This document shows positions 1 through 7,469 of a stretch of DNA of 36,270 nucleotides, piece by piece. The position numbers and the translations under genes were made by a program. Where the stretch lies: positions 1 through 36,270 of the forward strand of contig CASEOS010000017.1 in the NCBI GenBank assembly GCA_949289635.1, read 5' to 3'. Source of the DNA: an uncultured Eubacteriales bacterium (GTDB lineage: Bacteria; Bacillota; Clostridia; TANB77; CAG-508). The notes under the pieces are model-generated. The model was not told the origin of the DNA, searched no databases, and was given only the letters and a program-made list of their open reading frames with translations. Numbering within the stretch: position 1 is the first letter of the stretch; every line of letters begins with the position of its first letter.

Positions 1-129
1 TCCTTTATATAATTTTTGTTTGGCAACTTAATTATATATGATTTGAATCACTTATTCAATTTTTATTATTTTTGTTTCACATCAATTGTAACACTACATC
101 CCCATTTTTTACTGTAAAAATTGTTAATC

Positions 130-159
130 TTGTCAAAATTCGACATCTTATGTTATAAT
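130..159 (+). promoter_or_regulatory. Predicted sigma-A promoter of xpt
   Basis: TTGTCA at 130-135 and TATAAT at 154-159 are separated by 18 bp, with a TG one base before the -10 box (extended -10). The predicted start near 166 leaves a leader of about 28 nt, too short for a purine riboswitch. Confidence 0.75.
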
Positions 160-193
160 ACTTTTTATAAAATATAATAGGAGCTGATTTTGT

Positions 194-769
194 ATGGATT
201 TATTAAAAGAAAGAATTAAAAATGATGGTATTGTTATCAATGAAAATGTTTTAAAAGTTGATAATTTTTTAAATCATCAAATAGATACAAAATTAATGGA
301 TTTAATTGGAAAAGAATTTGCTGACTACTTTCAATCTAAAAATATCACAAAAGTCGTTACCATTGAATCATCTGGAATTGCACCCGCTTATGCAGTTGCA
401 TTAAAATTAGATGTACCTTTAGTTATCTTTAAAAAGCAGTCTTCTGCCATTTTAGATACAGAAACAACCATTCAAACACCAGTACATTCTTTTACCAAAA
501 ACACAGATTATATCTTAATGGCTTCAAAAAAATATTTATCTGAAAATGATAATATTTTAATTGTTGATGACTTCCTTGCAAATGGTCAAGCAGCAATGGG
601 AGCTTATCGAATTTTAAAAGAAGCTGGTGCTTCTGTTGCAGGTATTGGAATTGTTATCGAAAAGTCTTTCCAAGATGGAAGAAAAAAATTAGAGGATTTA
701 GGTTTAGATGTTTACTCTTTAGCAAGAGTTTCTAAAATTTCTTCTGATGGTATTGAGTTTATAAACTAA
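194..769 (+). CDS. xpt: Xanthine phosphoribosyltransferase
   Basis: This 191-residue protein is predicted to convert xanthine and PRPP into XMP in the cytosol for purine salvage. It is full length for the Xpt family. It opens with MDLLKERI, carries IESSGIAPAYAVALKL near residues 57-72, and has the PRPP-binding loop in ILIVDDFLANGQA near residues 120-132, the family form of the phosphoribosyltransferase signature. The ATG is preceded by AGGAG at 179-183, and a perfect terminator follows. In many Firmicutes xpt is paired with a xanthine permease and sits under a guanine riboswitch; neither is seen here. It is one of only two clear plus-strand genes, and it converges on the next gene. Confidence 0.93.
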   Translation: MDLLKERIKNDGIVINENVLKVDNFLNHQIDTKLMDLIGKEFADYFQSKNITKVVTIESSGIAPAYAVALKLDVPLVIFKKQSSAILDTETTIQTPVHSFTKNTDYILMASKKYLSENDNILIVDDFLANGQAAMGAYRILKEAGASVAGIGIVIEKSFQDGRKKLEDLGLDVYSLARVSKISSDGIEFIN

Positions 770-773
770 ACAG

Positions 774-808
774 AACACACATAGTTCTCTTTACTATGTG
801 TGTTTTTT
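774..808 (+). terminator. Intrinsic terminator after xpt
   Basis: A perfect 12-bp stem (774-785 with 793-804) closes a 7-nt loop and runs into a U tract on the plus strand. The A-rich other side may also help end the convergent HTH gene transcript. Confidence 0.88.
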
Positions 809-820
809 GATTAATTTTTA

Positions 821-1243
821 TTATTTTTTTATCATTGTTCCTATATATGCAAATGTTCCAAATGCTAAGAAAAGCATAATGACATAGAATAAAACTAATA
901 AAACCATACCTACTTTAATAGAAACATTTAAAAGATAACATATCCATTTTGTCAAAAACATATTAATAGAACCTAAACCTTTTACATAACTATTATTTTT
1001 AGCTTCTATAAATTTCTCACTTGGTACTTGATAAACAGCTGATAATTCATATATCATATCCAAATCCGGATATTCTAATCCAAGTTCCCATTTTCTAATA
1101 TCTTTTTCTTTTATTGTTTTACTAGATAGATGTGATAAGAGTTCTATACGTGACCAACCTTTTTCATTTCTTAGTCTAATTAGTAGTTCTTCTATTCCTT
1201 CTCCTACTTCTTTTTTCTGTTTCTTCTCTTTTATTTGTTCCAT
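821..1243 (-). CDS. XRE-type HTH protein with C-terminal membrane segment
   Basis: A 140-residue protein with a DNA-binding-like N-terminal half and a membrane C-terminus. Residues about 16-75 read as an XRE/Cro helix-turn-helix (LLIRLRNEKGWSRIELLSHL, then IRKWELGLEYPDLDMIYELS). The W-x-x-G-x-x-x-P pattern matches the recognition-helix end of the family. Residues about 98-137 are strongly hydrophobic, giving one or two transmembrane helices. The likely role is a membrane-tethered regulator; its target is unknown. A promoter lies upstream at 1306-1334. The gene converges on xpt. Confidence 0.7.
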   Translation of the reverse strand: MEQIKEKKQKKEVGEGIEELLIRLRNEKGWSRIELLSHLSSKTIKEKDIRKWELGLEYPDLDMIYELSAVYQVPSEKFIEAKNNSYVKGLGSINMFLTKWICYLLNVSIKVGMVLLVLFYVIMLFLAFGTFAYIGTMIKK

Positions 1244-1305
1244 TTTTCTTTTTCCCCATTTTTATTTTCTTTTATCATCACCAGAAATATGTTTAGCTTA
1301 AATTT

Positions 1306-1334
1306 ATATTATATCTTTTTTATGTTTTTGTCAA
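1306..1334 (-). promoter_or_regulatory. Predicted promoter of the HTH-membrane gene
   Basis: On the minus strand TTGACA (1334-1329) is followed after 17 bp by TAATAT (1311-1306). An overlapping TATAAT (1313-1308) gives a 15-bp spacer, so the exact -10 box is uncertain. Confidence 0.6.
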
Positions 1335-1348
1335 AATATGTTCTTTTC

Positions 1349-1411
1349 GGAACGATAGGGACAGGCCAAATCGTTCCAAAATGGAACGATTTGACACGTC
1401 CCTAACGTTCC
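1349..1411. repeat. Imperfect palindromic repeat (GGGACG family)
   Basis: This 63-bp element folds on itself. The inner arms AAATCGTTCC and GGAACGATTT flank a 5-nt loop. The outer arms GGAACG..AGGGAC and GTCCCT..CGTTCC pair with small internal loops. It overlaps the last codons and the TAG of the acyl-CoA synthetase gene. It shares the GGGACG core with elements at 5126-5160 and 34326-34419. Confidence 0.8.
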
Positions 1412-3123
1412 AAAACTTTTTTCAATTCTTCATTTCTCTTAGTCTTATGCGTTGTTGTCTTAATTAATGGTTCATCTGTTAAAATCATATGCATGATATA
1501 TTTGTATCTTGGTAATGTTTTATTGACTTCTTTTATTTTATTCCAAATAATTGGGAATAAATCTTCTTCTGAAATATCTCCATATTTTTCTTTTACAATT
1601 TCTTTATTGTATACAACTTCTACTGCTACTTTTATCTTGCTTTTATCGTCTTTATCTGGCATACCATATACAAATGATTCGTCTATTTCTTCATTTCGAT
1701 TGATTAACGTTTCTAGTTCTTCTGGGAATACTTTTTTACCATTTTTTAAGACAATCATATCTTTTTTTCTTCCTGTAATGAATAAAAATCCATCTTTATC
1801 TAAATATCCTAAATCTCCTGTATGGAACCATCCATCCTTTAATACTTCTTTTGTTGCTTCTTCATTTTCATAATATCCAAGCATCACATTTGGACCTTTT
1901 ACTGTAATTTCTCCGATTCCTTTTTCATCTTTATCTACAATTTTTACTTCTGTATGTTTCATAGGGATTCCCACTGATCCATATTTTGCATATTTGTCAT
2001 TTTCTGCTGCAATAACGGGTGATGTTTCTGTTAATCCATATCCTTGTACCATATGAATTCCAAATTCGTTGAATTTTCTTTCTATTTTACTGTCAAATGG
2101 TGCTCCACCTGCAATAACAAATCGCATTTTGCCACCTAGTCCATCAATAATTTGTTTGAATAATTTTCTTCGAATATCTATGTGCAATTTTAATAGAAAA
2201 TTACTAATTTTTACAGCTACTTGAATTAATTTTGTTTTTCCTTGTTTTTCTATTTCTTTTTCGATATTAGCATACATTTTATCAACTAACAGAGGAACTC
2301 CTACAAATACAGATACTTGATATTCTAATAAGTTTTGCTTAATATATCGTAAGCCATCAGGAAATACTGTTTTTACACCACATGCTAACATGACTACCAT
2401 AGCAGTTGAACCAAATATATGATGATATGGTAAAAAAGCAATATTGACATCTGTATCATAAAAAGTTTCTACAATTTGCATATCATATACATTTGTCGCA
2501 ATTCCATATTGTGATAACATAACTGCTTTTGATTTAGAAGTTGTTCCAGATGTAAATAACAAGATGCTCATTCCTTTCGAGTCAACTTCATAATTTACAA
2601 AATCTTGATTTCCTGTTTCTAAAATTTCTTTTCCTTTTTCTAGTAATTGCTCCATATTTTCAAAGCCGTCTATATTACTCATGCAAATATATTCATGGAT
2701 ATTTGTTTTTTGATTTTCTTTAATCACTTGTATTTTATCTGTTAGTTTTTCATCAAAAATAATACCATCTACTTGACTTCTTATTAGCGATTCTTCTAAT
2801 TCGTTAATTTGTAAGTCTTTATCTAATGGAACAGAAACAATTCCACCTAACAAACAAGCTAAGTGTGAAATTGCCCAGTGATATTGGTTCTTTCCTATAA
2901 TCGCTATTCTCTTTCCTTGTAAGTTTTTAGCATATAATGCTGTTCCTAGTGCATTTATATCTTCTAGTAATTGTGTATATGTAATATTTTTGTATTCTAT
3001 TTTATTTTCTTCTTTTTTCTCTTTAATAGTGTAAGCTATATTATTGGGATATAACTTGACAGAATGATAGATTATTTCTTTTATGTTTTCAAATTTGGGA
3101 ACTTCTCTTAATTGATTTTTCAT
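1402..3123 (-). CDS. Long-chain acyl-CoA synthetase (AMP-binding ligase), paralog 1
   Basis: A 573-residue ANL-superfamily adenylate-forming enzyme, predicted to activate a fatty acid with ATP and load it onto CoA. Visible motifs are the phosphate loop LLFTSGTTSKSKAVMLS, the adenine-binding YGLTETSP, the hinge region GWFHTGDLGYLDKDGFL, and a C-terminal LIKTTTHKTKRN with the likely catalytic lysine. I start at the ATG at 3123 because AGGAG sits 8 nt upstream; extending to 3165 would add 14 residues read through the promoter. The last codons and TAG lie inside a palindromic repeat. A second paralog is at 11630-13336. Substrate chain length cannot be read from sequence, and a DitA-like or other carboxylate-activating role is possible. 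Confidence 0.88.
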   Translation of the reverse strand: MKNQLREVPKFENIKEIIYHSVKLYPNNIAYTIKEKKEENKIEYKNITYTQLLEDINALGTALYAKNLQGKRIAIIGKNQYHWAISHLACLLGGIVSVPLDKDLQINELEESLIRSQVDGIIFDEKLTDKIQVIKENQKTNIHEYICMSNIDGFENMEQLLEKGKEILETGNQDFVNYEVDSKGMSILLFTSGTTSKSKAVMLSQYGIATNVYDMQIVETFYDTDVNIAFLPYHHIFGSTAMVVMLACGVKTVFPDGLRYIKQNLLEYQVSVFVGVPLLVDKMYANIEKEIEKQGKTKLIQVAVKISNFLLKLHIDIRRKLFKQIIDGLGGKMRFVIAGGAPFDSKIERKFNEFGIHMVQGYGLTETSPVIAAENDKYAKYGSVGIPMKHTEVKIVDKDEKGIGEITVKGPNVMLGYYENEEATKEVLKDGWFHTGDLGYLDKDGFLFITGRKKDMIVLKNGKKVFPEELETLINRNEEIDESFVYGMPDKDDKSKIKVAVEVVYNKEIVKEKYGDISEEDLFPIIWNKIKEVNKTLPRYKYIMHMILTDEPLIKTTTHKTKRNEELKKVLER

Positions 3124-3140
3124 ATTCAAAACTCTCCTAT

Positions 3141-3184
3141 CTGGTTTTCTAAACCAGATTACCATATTGGTATAACTTTGTCAA
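3141..3184 (-). promoter_or_regulatory. Promoter of acyl-CoA synthetase 1 with two operator-like palindromes
   Basis: On the minus strand TTGACA (3184-3179) and TAATCT (3161-3156) are 17 bp apart. TACCA-TAT-TGGTA (3160-3172) lies between them, overlapping the -10 box by two bases, and CTGGTTT-TCT-AAACCAG (3141-3157) covers the -10 box and the predicted start site. Both look like dimeric repressor sites. No repressor can be assigned from the sequence. Confidence 0.65.
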
Positions 3185-3186
3185 TA

Positions 3187-3215
3187 TTGACTATCCATTT
3201 CAACCGTGATAATAT
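3187..3215 (+). promoter_or_regulatory. Predicted promoter of the DUF1836 gene
   Basis: TTGACT (3187-3192) and TAATAT (3210-3215) are 17 bp apart. This promoter is back to back with the acyl-CoA synthetase promoter; the two -35 boxes are separated by only 2 bp. The leader to the ATG at 3354 would be about 130 nt. Confidence 0.65.
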
Positions 3216-3353
3216 ATATGTACATATATTATTTCAAGGATTTTTTGAAAATTATGAAAATTCTGTGAAATTTTATAAGTTTTTATTATATATAAAATAT
3301 TATACTTTACTATTCTTGTAAATGCTTGAAATTCAAATAAAGGACTGAAGAAT

Positions 3354-3851
3354 ATGAGTAATGAAATAACAAAATTACATATTCCTAGATGGAAAGAATT
3401 ACCTAATGTGGATTTATATTTAGATCAAGTGGTTACTTTAGTAAATGAAACATTATCTTCTTTTTTATCAAATTCAAATTCTGAGGAAGATACATTAATT
3501 TTGACAAAGAATATGATTAATAACTATGTAAAAAATAAGATTATTGAACCACCTGTAAAGAAAAAATATAATAAAAATCATTTAGCTAAATTTTTTGTCA
3601 TTTGTGTTTTAAAAGAAGTTTATAAAATAAATGATATAAAAATATTGATTGGATTAGCTTTAGAAAGTGCACCAATCGAAATTGCATATGATAATTTTTG
3701 TAAGTTATTTGAAAAAGCATTAGATTGTGTATTTAATAAAACCGATTTCATCGATAATTATTCTACAAATGACCGTAAATATTTATTAAAATCTGTTTTA
3801 CTTTCTTGTGCTTATGCGATTTATACAAAAAAAGAAATAAGTGAAAATTAA
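3354..3851 (+). CDS. DUF1836 family protein (MerR-like HTH)
   Basis: A 165-residue cytosolic protein. The N-terminus ITKLHIPRWKELPNVDLYLD matches the conserved opening of the DUF1836 family. Residues about 50-100 (LTKNMINNYVKNKIIEPPV, then a helix-rich KFFVICVLKEVYKINDIKILI) look like a winged MerR-type helix-turn-helix. The family is common in Firmicutes and its function is not established. AAAGGA precedes the ATG. It is transcribed divergently from the acyl-CoA synthetase, so it may regulate that gene; this is inference from position only. The C-terminal half is helical with no catalytic motif that I recognise. Confidence 0.8.
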   Translation: MSNEITKLHIPRWKELPNVDLYLDQVVTLVNETLSSFLSNSNSEEDTLILTKNMINNYVKNKIIEPPVKKKYNKNHLAKFFVICVLKEVYKINDIKILIGLALESAPIEIAYDNFCKLFEKALDCVFNKTDFIDNYSTNDRKYLLKSVLLSCAYAIYTKKEISEN

Positions 3852-3900
3852 TTCATTTATTTCTTTTTATTTAGTTCTTCAATCATCTATATCTCATCTA

Positions 3901-4230
3901 TTACCCTAGTTTATCTCCATTACTCGCCTTTTTATCAGGTGTAATTAATATAACACCATCTTTACTATATGTTCCTAGAACCAATACCTCTGATAAAAAG
4001 TCTGCAATTTGTTTTTGCGGAAAGTTAACCACGGCTAATATTTGTTTTCCTATTAACTCTTCTGAAGTATATAGATTGGTAATTTGTGCTGATGATTTTT
4101 TGATACCAATTTCTTCTCCAAAATCAATTTCTAATTTATAAGCTGGTTTTCTTGCTTTTTTAAATTCTTCTGCTTTTAAAATTGTTCCTACACGAATATC
4201 TAATTTCATAAAATCTTCAAAAGTTGCCAT
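3901..4230 (-). CDS. csaA: CsaA-type tRNA-binding / chaperone-like protein
   Basis: A 109-residue single OB-fold protein. It begins MATFEDFMKLDIRVGTILKA, the typical opening of CsaA and of the EMAP/Arc1p-like tRNA-binding domain of methionyl- and phenylalanyl-tRNA synthetases, and contains QITNLYTSEELIGKQILAVVNFP. The length fits CsaA (about 110). The family forms dimers, binds tRNA and has been linked to protein export and chaperone activity. It ends the nadD-nadE-csaA operon. The MetG in this window seems to lack the homologous C-terminal domain. Confidence 0.88.
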   Translation of the reverse strand: MATFEDFMKLDIRVGTILKAEEFKKARKPAYKLEIDFGEEIGIKKSSAQITNLYTSEELIGKQILAVVNFPQKQIADFLSEVLVLGTYSKDGVILITPDKKASNGDKLG

Positions 4231-4307
4231 TTACTTATTCTCCTTATATTTTGTTTCTTTATTTAAATTATTCTATATGCTACATATACTTTCATAATTT
4301 TTTCTTT

Positions 4308-5075
4308 TTATTTTTCTTCTTTTAAATAATTTTTTCTTTCAAAAGTATAAATAGGAACTAATTTTCTTTTATGTTTTGATGCATGATATCTTTTTAAAAT
4401 TTCTTTTTTAACATTTTCTTCTGTATTTCCTGTTTCTATCATTTCTGCAATTTGACTATATTGGATTCCCATTTTTTCTTCATCTGTCATGCCACCTAAT
4501 CCATCATTTGGTGCCTTTTCTAGTATTTTTTCTGGAACACCTAAATATTTTCCAATTGCTAGTACTTCATCAACAGTAAAGTTTCCAATTGGATTAAAGT
4601 CTGAACTATTATCTCCCCATTTTGTTGTATATCCTACCATTGCTTCACAAAGATTTCCTGTTCCAATTACAAGATATCCTAAAGTTTGAGCAATTCCATA
4701 TAATGTTGTCATTCTTAATCTTGGTTTCATATTAATGGTTGCTTCTTTTGATAATTCTTCTCCCATTGCAGATTGTATTTCTTTTTCCATTTCATTATAT
4801 GTATTGGTTAAATCTACTTTCAAGAATTTTACCCCAAAAGTATCTGCCACTAATTTTGCATCATCAAAATCATGTGATATAGAATGACATGGCATAGATA
4901 CAGCAAGCACATTTTCTTTTCCTATTGCTTTTACTGACATAGCCAATACAGTTGCAGAATCTTTTCCTCCACTATTTCCAACAACAATTCCTTTTGCTCC
5001 AGTTTGTTTTACATATTCTTTAATCCAAGTAATAGCACCTTCTGTTTCTTTTATTAACTCTTCTTTTTCTAACAT
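4308..5075 (-). CDS. nadE: NAD(+) synthetase, ammonia-dependent
   Basis: A 255-residue enzyme that amidates nicotinate adenine dinucleotide to NAD using ATP and ammonia. The pyrophosphatase-loop motif GNSGGKDSATV lies near residues 33-43. GTGNLCEAMVGYTTKWGD (residues about 138-155) and the SDFNPIG region match the deamido-NAD and metal-binding part of NadE. There is no N-terminal glutaminase domain, so ammonia must be supplied free. It sits 85 bp downstream of nadD, with csaA after it, and all three probably share the promoter at 5841-5869. A palindromic-repeat half lies in the nadD-nadE gap. Confidence 0.93.
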   Translation of the reverse strand: MLEKEELIKETEGAITWIKEYVKQTGAKGIVVGNSGGKDSATVLAMSVKAIGKENVLAVSMPCHSISHDFDDAKLVADTFGVKFLKVDLTNTYNEMEKEIQSAMGEELSKEATINMKPRLRMTTLYGIAQTLGYLVIGTGNLCEAMVGYTTKWGDNSSDFNPIGNFTVDEVLAIGKYLGVPEKILEKAPNDGLGGMTDEEKMGIQYSQIAEMIETGNTEENVKKEILKRYHASKHKRKLVPIYTFERKNYLKEEK

Positions 5076-5125
5076 ATTTTCAAATTCTCCTTTACACTTT
5101 TTATCATCTATTCAATTATTTTCTT

Positions 5126-5160
5126 AAAAATGTCCAAAAAGAAACGTCCCAAAATGTCCT
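5126..5160. repeat. Half copy of the GGGACG palindromic repeat
   Basis: The segment matches the right arm of the big hairpin at 34376-34419: AAATGTCCAAA, then AGAAACGTCCC, then AAATG-CC, with two or three differences. It has no opposite arm. It abuts the nadD stop codon. Confidence 0.7.
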
Positions 5161-5775
5161 TTATTGATATAGTTGATGTTCTTTTATATATATGATTACT
5201 TCATCAGGTGTTAGATATCGTATACTTTTTCCATTTTTTATTTTTTCTCTTACAAATGTCGAACTCAAGTTACTTTTTATACTATCTTTTGCTTTGATAA
5301 AAGCTTGTCTGTGTTTGTTTAATAATTCATTATTTTGAATGATTTCTTCCATGCAATCATTATCTCTTTCTAAAATATACAATTTGAATTTAGTTGTCAA
5401 TTCCTCTACTTTTTTCCATGTGTCTAATGTTTTTAAGTTATCACTTCCTGTTAAAAAAGCAACTTCATAATCTGGATATTCTTCTTGTATTTTGTGTAAT
5501 GTTTCAACCGTATATAATTGTCTTTTGCTATCTATTTCAATTCTAGATACTTCAAATTTTTCATTTTTATCACAGACTGTTTTTAACATCTGATAACGAT
5601 GTTCATTTTCAATTAAATCCATTTTTTCATATTGACTATTTACTGGAACAAATATGATTTTTTCTATTTCTGGATATTCTGCTATCATTTGTTCTGCAAG
5701 TGAAAAATGTGAATTTAGTGGTGGATTAAAACAACCACCAAATACAATAATTTGTTTTTTATTATGCTTTTCCAT
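5161..5775 (-). CDS. nadD: Nicotinate-nucleotide adenylyltransferase-like protein
   Basis: A 204-residue nucleotidyltransferase predicted to make nicotinate adenine dinucleotide from NaMN and ATP. The N-terminal nucleotide-binding loop reads VFGGCFNPPLNSHFSLAEQM (residues about 11-30). The C-terminal signature LSSTFVREKI is the family ISSTxxR motif. The length fits NadD. In the usual (T/H)xGH motif the first residue is Leu and the Gly is Ser (LNSH), so one of the two ATP-contacting residues is missing; the last His is kept. The neighbour nadE strongly supports a NAD role. A related cytidylyltransferase-like activity cannot be excluded. It is probably first in the nadD-nadE-csaA operon. Confidence 0.82.
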   Translation of the reverse strand: MEKHNKKQIIVFGGCFNPPLNSHFSLAEQMIAEYPEIEKIIFVPVNSQYEKMDLIENEHRYQMLKTVCDKNEKFEVSRIEIDSKRQLYTVETLHKIQEEYPDYEVAFLTGSDNLKTLDTWKKVEELTTKFKLYILERDNDCMEEIIQNNELLNKHRQAFIKAKDSIKSNLSSTFVREKIKNGKSIRYLTPDEVIIYIKEHQLYQ

Positions 5776-5840
5776 ATATACTCTCCATTAATTAACTTCT
5801 ATTTCATTTATATTTTACACATATCTTTCTATTTTTTCAT

Positions 5841-5869
5841 AATATATCATTATTTATATTTTTTTGCAA
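5841..5869 (-). promoter_or_regulatory. Predicted promoter of nadD-nadE-csaA
   Basis: On the minus strand TTGCAA (5869-5864) and TATATT (5846-5841) are 17 bp apart. The rest of the 5776-6029 gap is AT-rich; the only other structure is a small TGAGAG-CAA-CTCTCA hairpin near 5972-5988 without a U tract. Confidence 0.6.
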
Positions 5870-6029
5870 CGCTTACAACTTATTGCATGATAATCTTATT
5901 TAACAAATTTGTTTCATCATTTCACTTAATTTTATATATACTTGATTGGTTAATATACAATATTACCGCAACTGAGAGCAACTCTCAATAAAGTTACCCC
6001 TAGTAAATGTATCATCTATTTTATATTCT

Positions 6030-6998
6030 TTAATCAGTATTTAAAAAATTCATCACTAAATCAATTAATACTTCTTTCTCTTTTGGATTTGATTCAGCTA
6101 TAAGCAAAGTTAAGGCAGTTAATGTATTATTATCAATTGTTTGTTTTCCATCTTTATATAAAATCCCGTAAAAGTTTAAAAAATATATAAATAATGTGGC
6201 TGCTATTCTTTTATTTCCATCAGCAAAGACATGGTTTTTAACTGTTAAATATAAGAAATTTGCTGCTTTTTCTTCTATACTTTCATATATGTCTTGTCCT
6301 GCAAAACTTTGATATATATTTCCAATAATAGATTCTAGTCCTTTATCTCTTTCTACTGCAAATAATGTACTTTCCTCATTAAATCTAAGTTTATTTATAA
6401 CATCAATACAATCTTGATATTGGATTTTTCTTTCATCTACGTTTCCTTTTATTTTCTTTAAGGTTCTATGGTCATAATCATCTAGCAAATCTAATGCTTT
6501 TGAATAGTCTCCAATAACTTTTAAGATTTCTTTTGCATCATTGTTTTCTAATCTTTCTTCCATACGATTGGCTATATCAATTAGTTTTATTGTTTTTTCT
6601 AGATATTCTAATCTTTTTTGATTTACGGCATACCCTTTTAACATGTAGTCTTTTAAAATTTTTGTTGCCCATTTTCTAAAAGCAACACCTTGTGTTGATT
6701 TCACTCGATATCCAATAGAAATAATCATATCTAGATTATAATAATCTACCATATGTGTTTGTGTTTTTCCCTGTATAGCACCATGTTTAGTGGTTGTTGC
6801 AAATTTTGCAATAACCTCTTCATTTTTTAATTCTTCTTGCAAAGCATTCTTTATATGTCTTGAAATAACAGATTTATCCCTTTTGAATAATTCCGCCATT
6901 TGCTCCAAATTAAGCCACACTGTCTCATCTTTCAAGTTTACTTCTAATTTTACTCCTTGGTTTTCAAATAAAATAATTTCATTTTTCTTTTCTTCCAT
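6030..6998 (-). CDS. rhuM: RhuM family protein fused to a Fic/Doc domain
   Basis: A 322-residue two-domain protein. Residues about 1-130 are the RhuM region (VWLNLEQMAELFKRDKSVIS, then YYNLDMIISIGYRVKSTQGV and FRKWATKILKDYM), which has a KilA-N/Bro-like look. The C-terminal part carries HVFADGNKRIAATLF near residues 256-270. This is the Doc/Fic core HxFx(D/E)GNKR; its Lys instead of Gly matches Doc, whose family phosphorylates targets, rather than AMPylating Fic proteins. This fusion is widespread and is often found with restriction or toxin-antitoxin loci, but no partner gene is adjacent. The RBS is AAGGATG before the ATG. It has its own promoter at 7072-7100. Confidence 0.85.
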   Translation of the reverse strand: MEEKKNEIILFENQGVKLEVNLKDETVWLNLEQMAELFKRDKSVISRHIKNALQEELKNEEVIAKFATTTKHGAIQGKTQTHMVDYYNLDMIISIGYRVKSTQGVAFRKWATKILKDYMLKGYAVNQKRLEYLEKTIKLIDIANRMEERLENNDAKEILKVIGDYSKALDLLDDYDHRTLKKIKGNVDERKIQYQDCIDVINKLRFNEESTLFAVERDKGLESIIGNIYQSFAGQDIYESIEEKAANFLYLTVKNHVFADGNKRIAATLFIYFLNFYGILYKDGKQTIDNNTLTALTLLIAESNPKEKEVLIDLVMNFLNTD

Positions 6999-7071
6999 AA
7001 AACCACATCCTTTATAAATTTCAGTCTATCCAGATGTTTTTACTTATAAGCGTTATCGAACTGTTGTTTGT

Positions 7072-7100
7072 ATTATATGACATGTTTATGGATTTGTCAA
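7072..7100 (-). promoter_or_regulatory. Predicted promoter of the rhuM-Doc gene
   Basis: On the minus strand TTGACA (7100-7095) and TATAAT (7077-7072) are exactly 17 bp apart, a full consensus promoter. The leader is about 70 nt. Confidence 0.8.
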
Positions 7101-7136
7101 TCATTTTATTAAAATTTATTTAATTTTATTAATACG

Positions 7137-7454
7137 TTAAATTTTTCCATGTTTTTCAAGTATTTTCTTGGCATAAGAACATTCTGCAATAAGCTTTTTA
7201 TTTTCTTTTTTTGCATTCTCTATAATACATTCTACTAACTTTCTTGCAATTCCTTGTCCTTGATATTCATTATTTACTTCTGTATGTACTATATTCCAAT
7301 AGTTTTCTGTTTCTAGAAAGTCACATTCTCCTACTTGGATTGTATTATCATATGCAACTGCTCTATTATTCTCTTTTTCAAATATAAATTTAATCATCAT
7401 ATTCTCATATCTTTCGATTTTTGCCGGATTCGTTGTTGCAAATAGTACTTTCAT
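7137..7454 (-). CDS. GNAT-type acetyltransferase with RdgB-like N-terminal leftover
   Basis: A 105-residue reading frame that looks chimeric. From residue about 20 (MIKFIFEKENNRAVAYDN to SYAKKILEKHG) it is a small acetyltransferase of the Acetyltransf_CG / NATD1 type, with NNEYQGQGIARKLVE as the acetyl-CoA loop. The first ~18 residues, MKVLFATTNPAKIERYEN, instead match the start of an RdgB/HAM1 non-canonical purine NTP pyrophosphatase, whose conserved N-terminus is the T/SxNxxK nucleotide loop. A strong AGGAGGAG precedes the RdgB-like ATG; the inner ATGATG near 7400 has only a weak site. So the acetyltransferase is probably translated from a captured RdgB start. The inner start at 7400 or 7397 is the alternative. 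Confidence 0.65.
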   Translation of the reverse strand: MKVLFATTNPAKIERYENMMIKFIFEKENNRAVAYDNTIQVGECDFLETENYWNIVHTEVNNEYQGQGIARKLVECIIENAKKENKKLIAECSYAKKILEKHGKI

Positions 7455-7469
7455 TATCTCCTCCTAAAA

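Noticed and set aside
1..193. Purine riboswitch upstream of xpt
   Set aside because: The predicted start near 166 leaves only ~28 nt of leader and no P1-P3 core motifs are visible upstream.
3112..3321. 69-codon plus-strand frame before the DUF1836 gene
   Set aside because: It overlaps the start and promoter of the divergent synthetase gene, has no RBS and has AT-biased composition.
5972..5988. Small GAGAG hairpin between nadD and rhuM
   Set aside because: It is a short stem with no U tract and no link to a gene end; not callable as a terminator.
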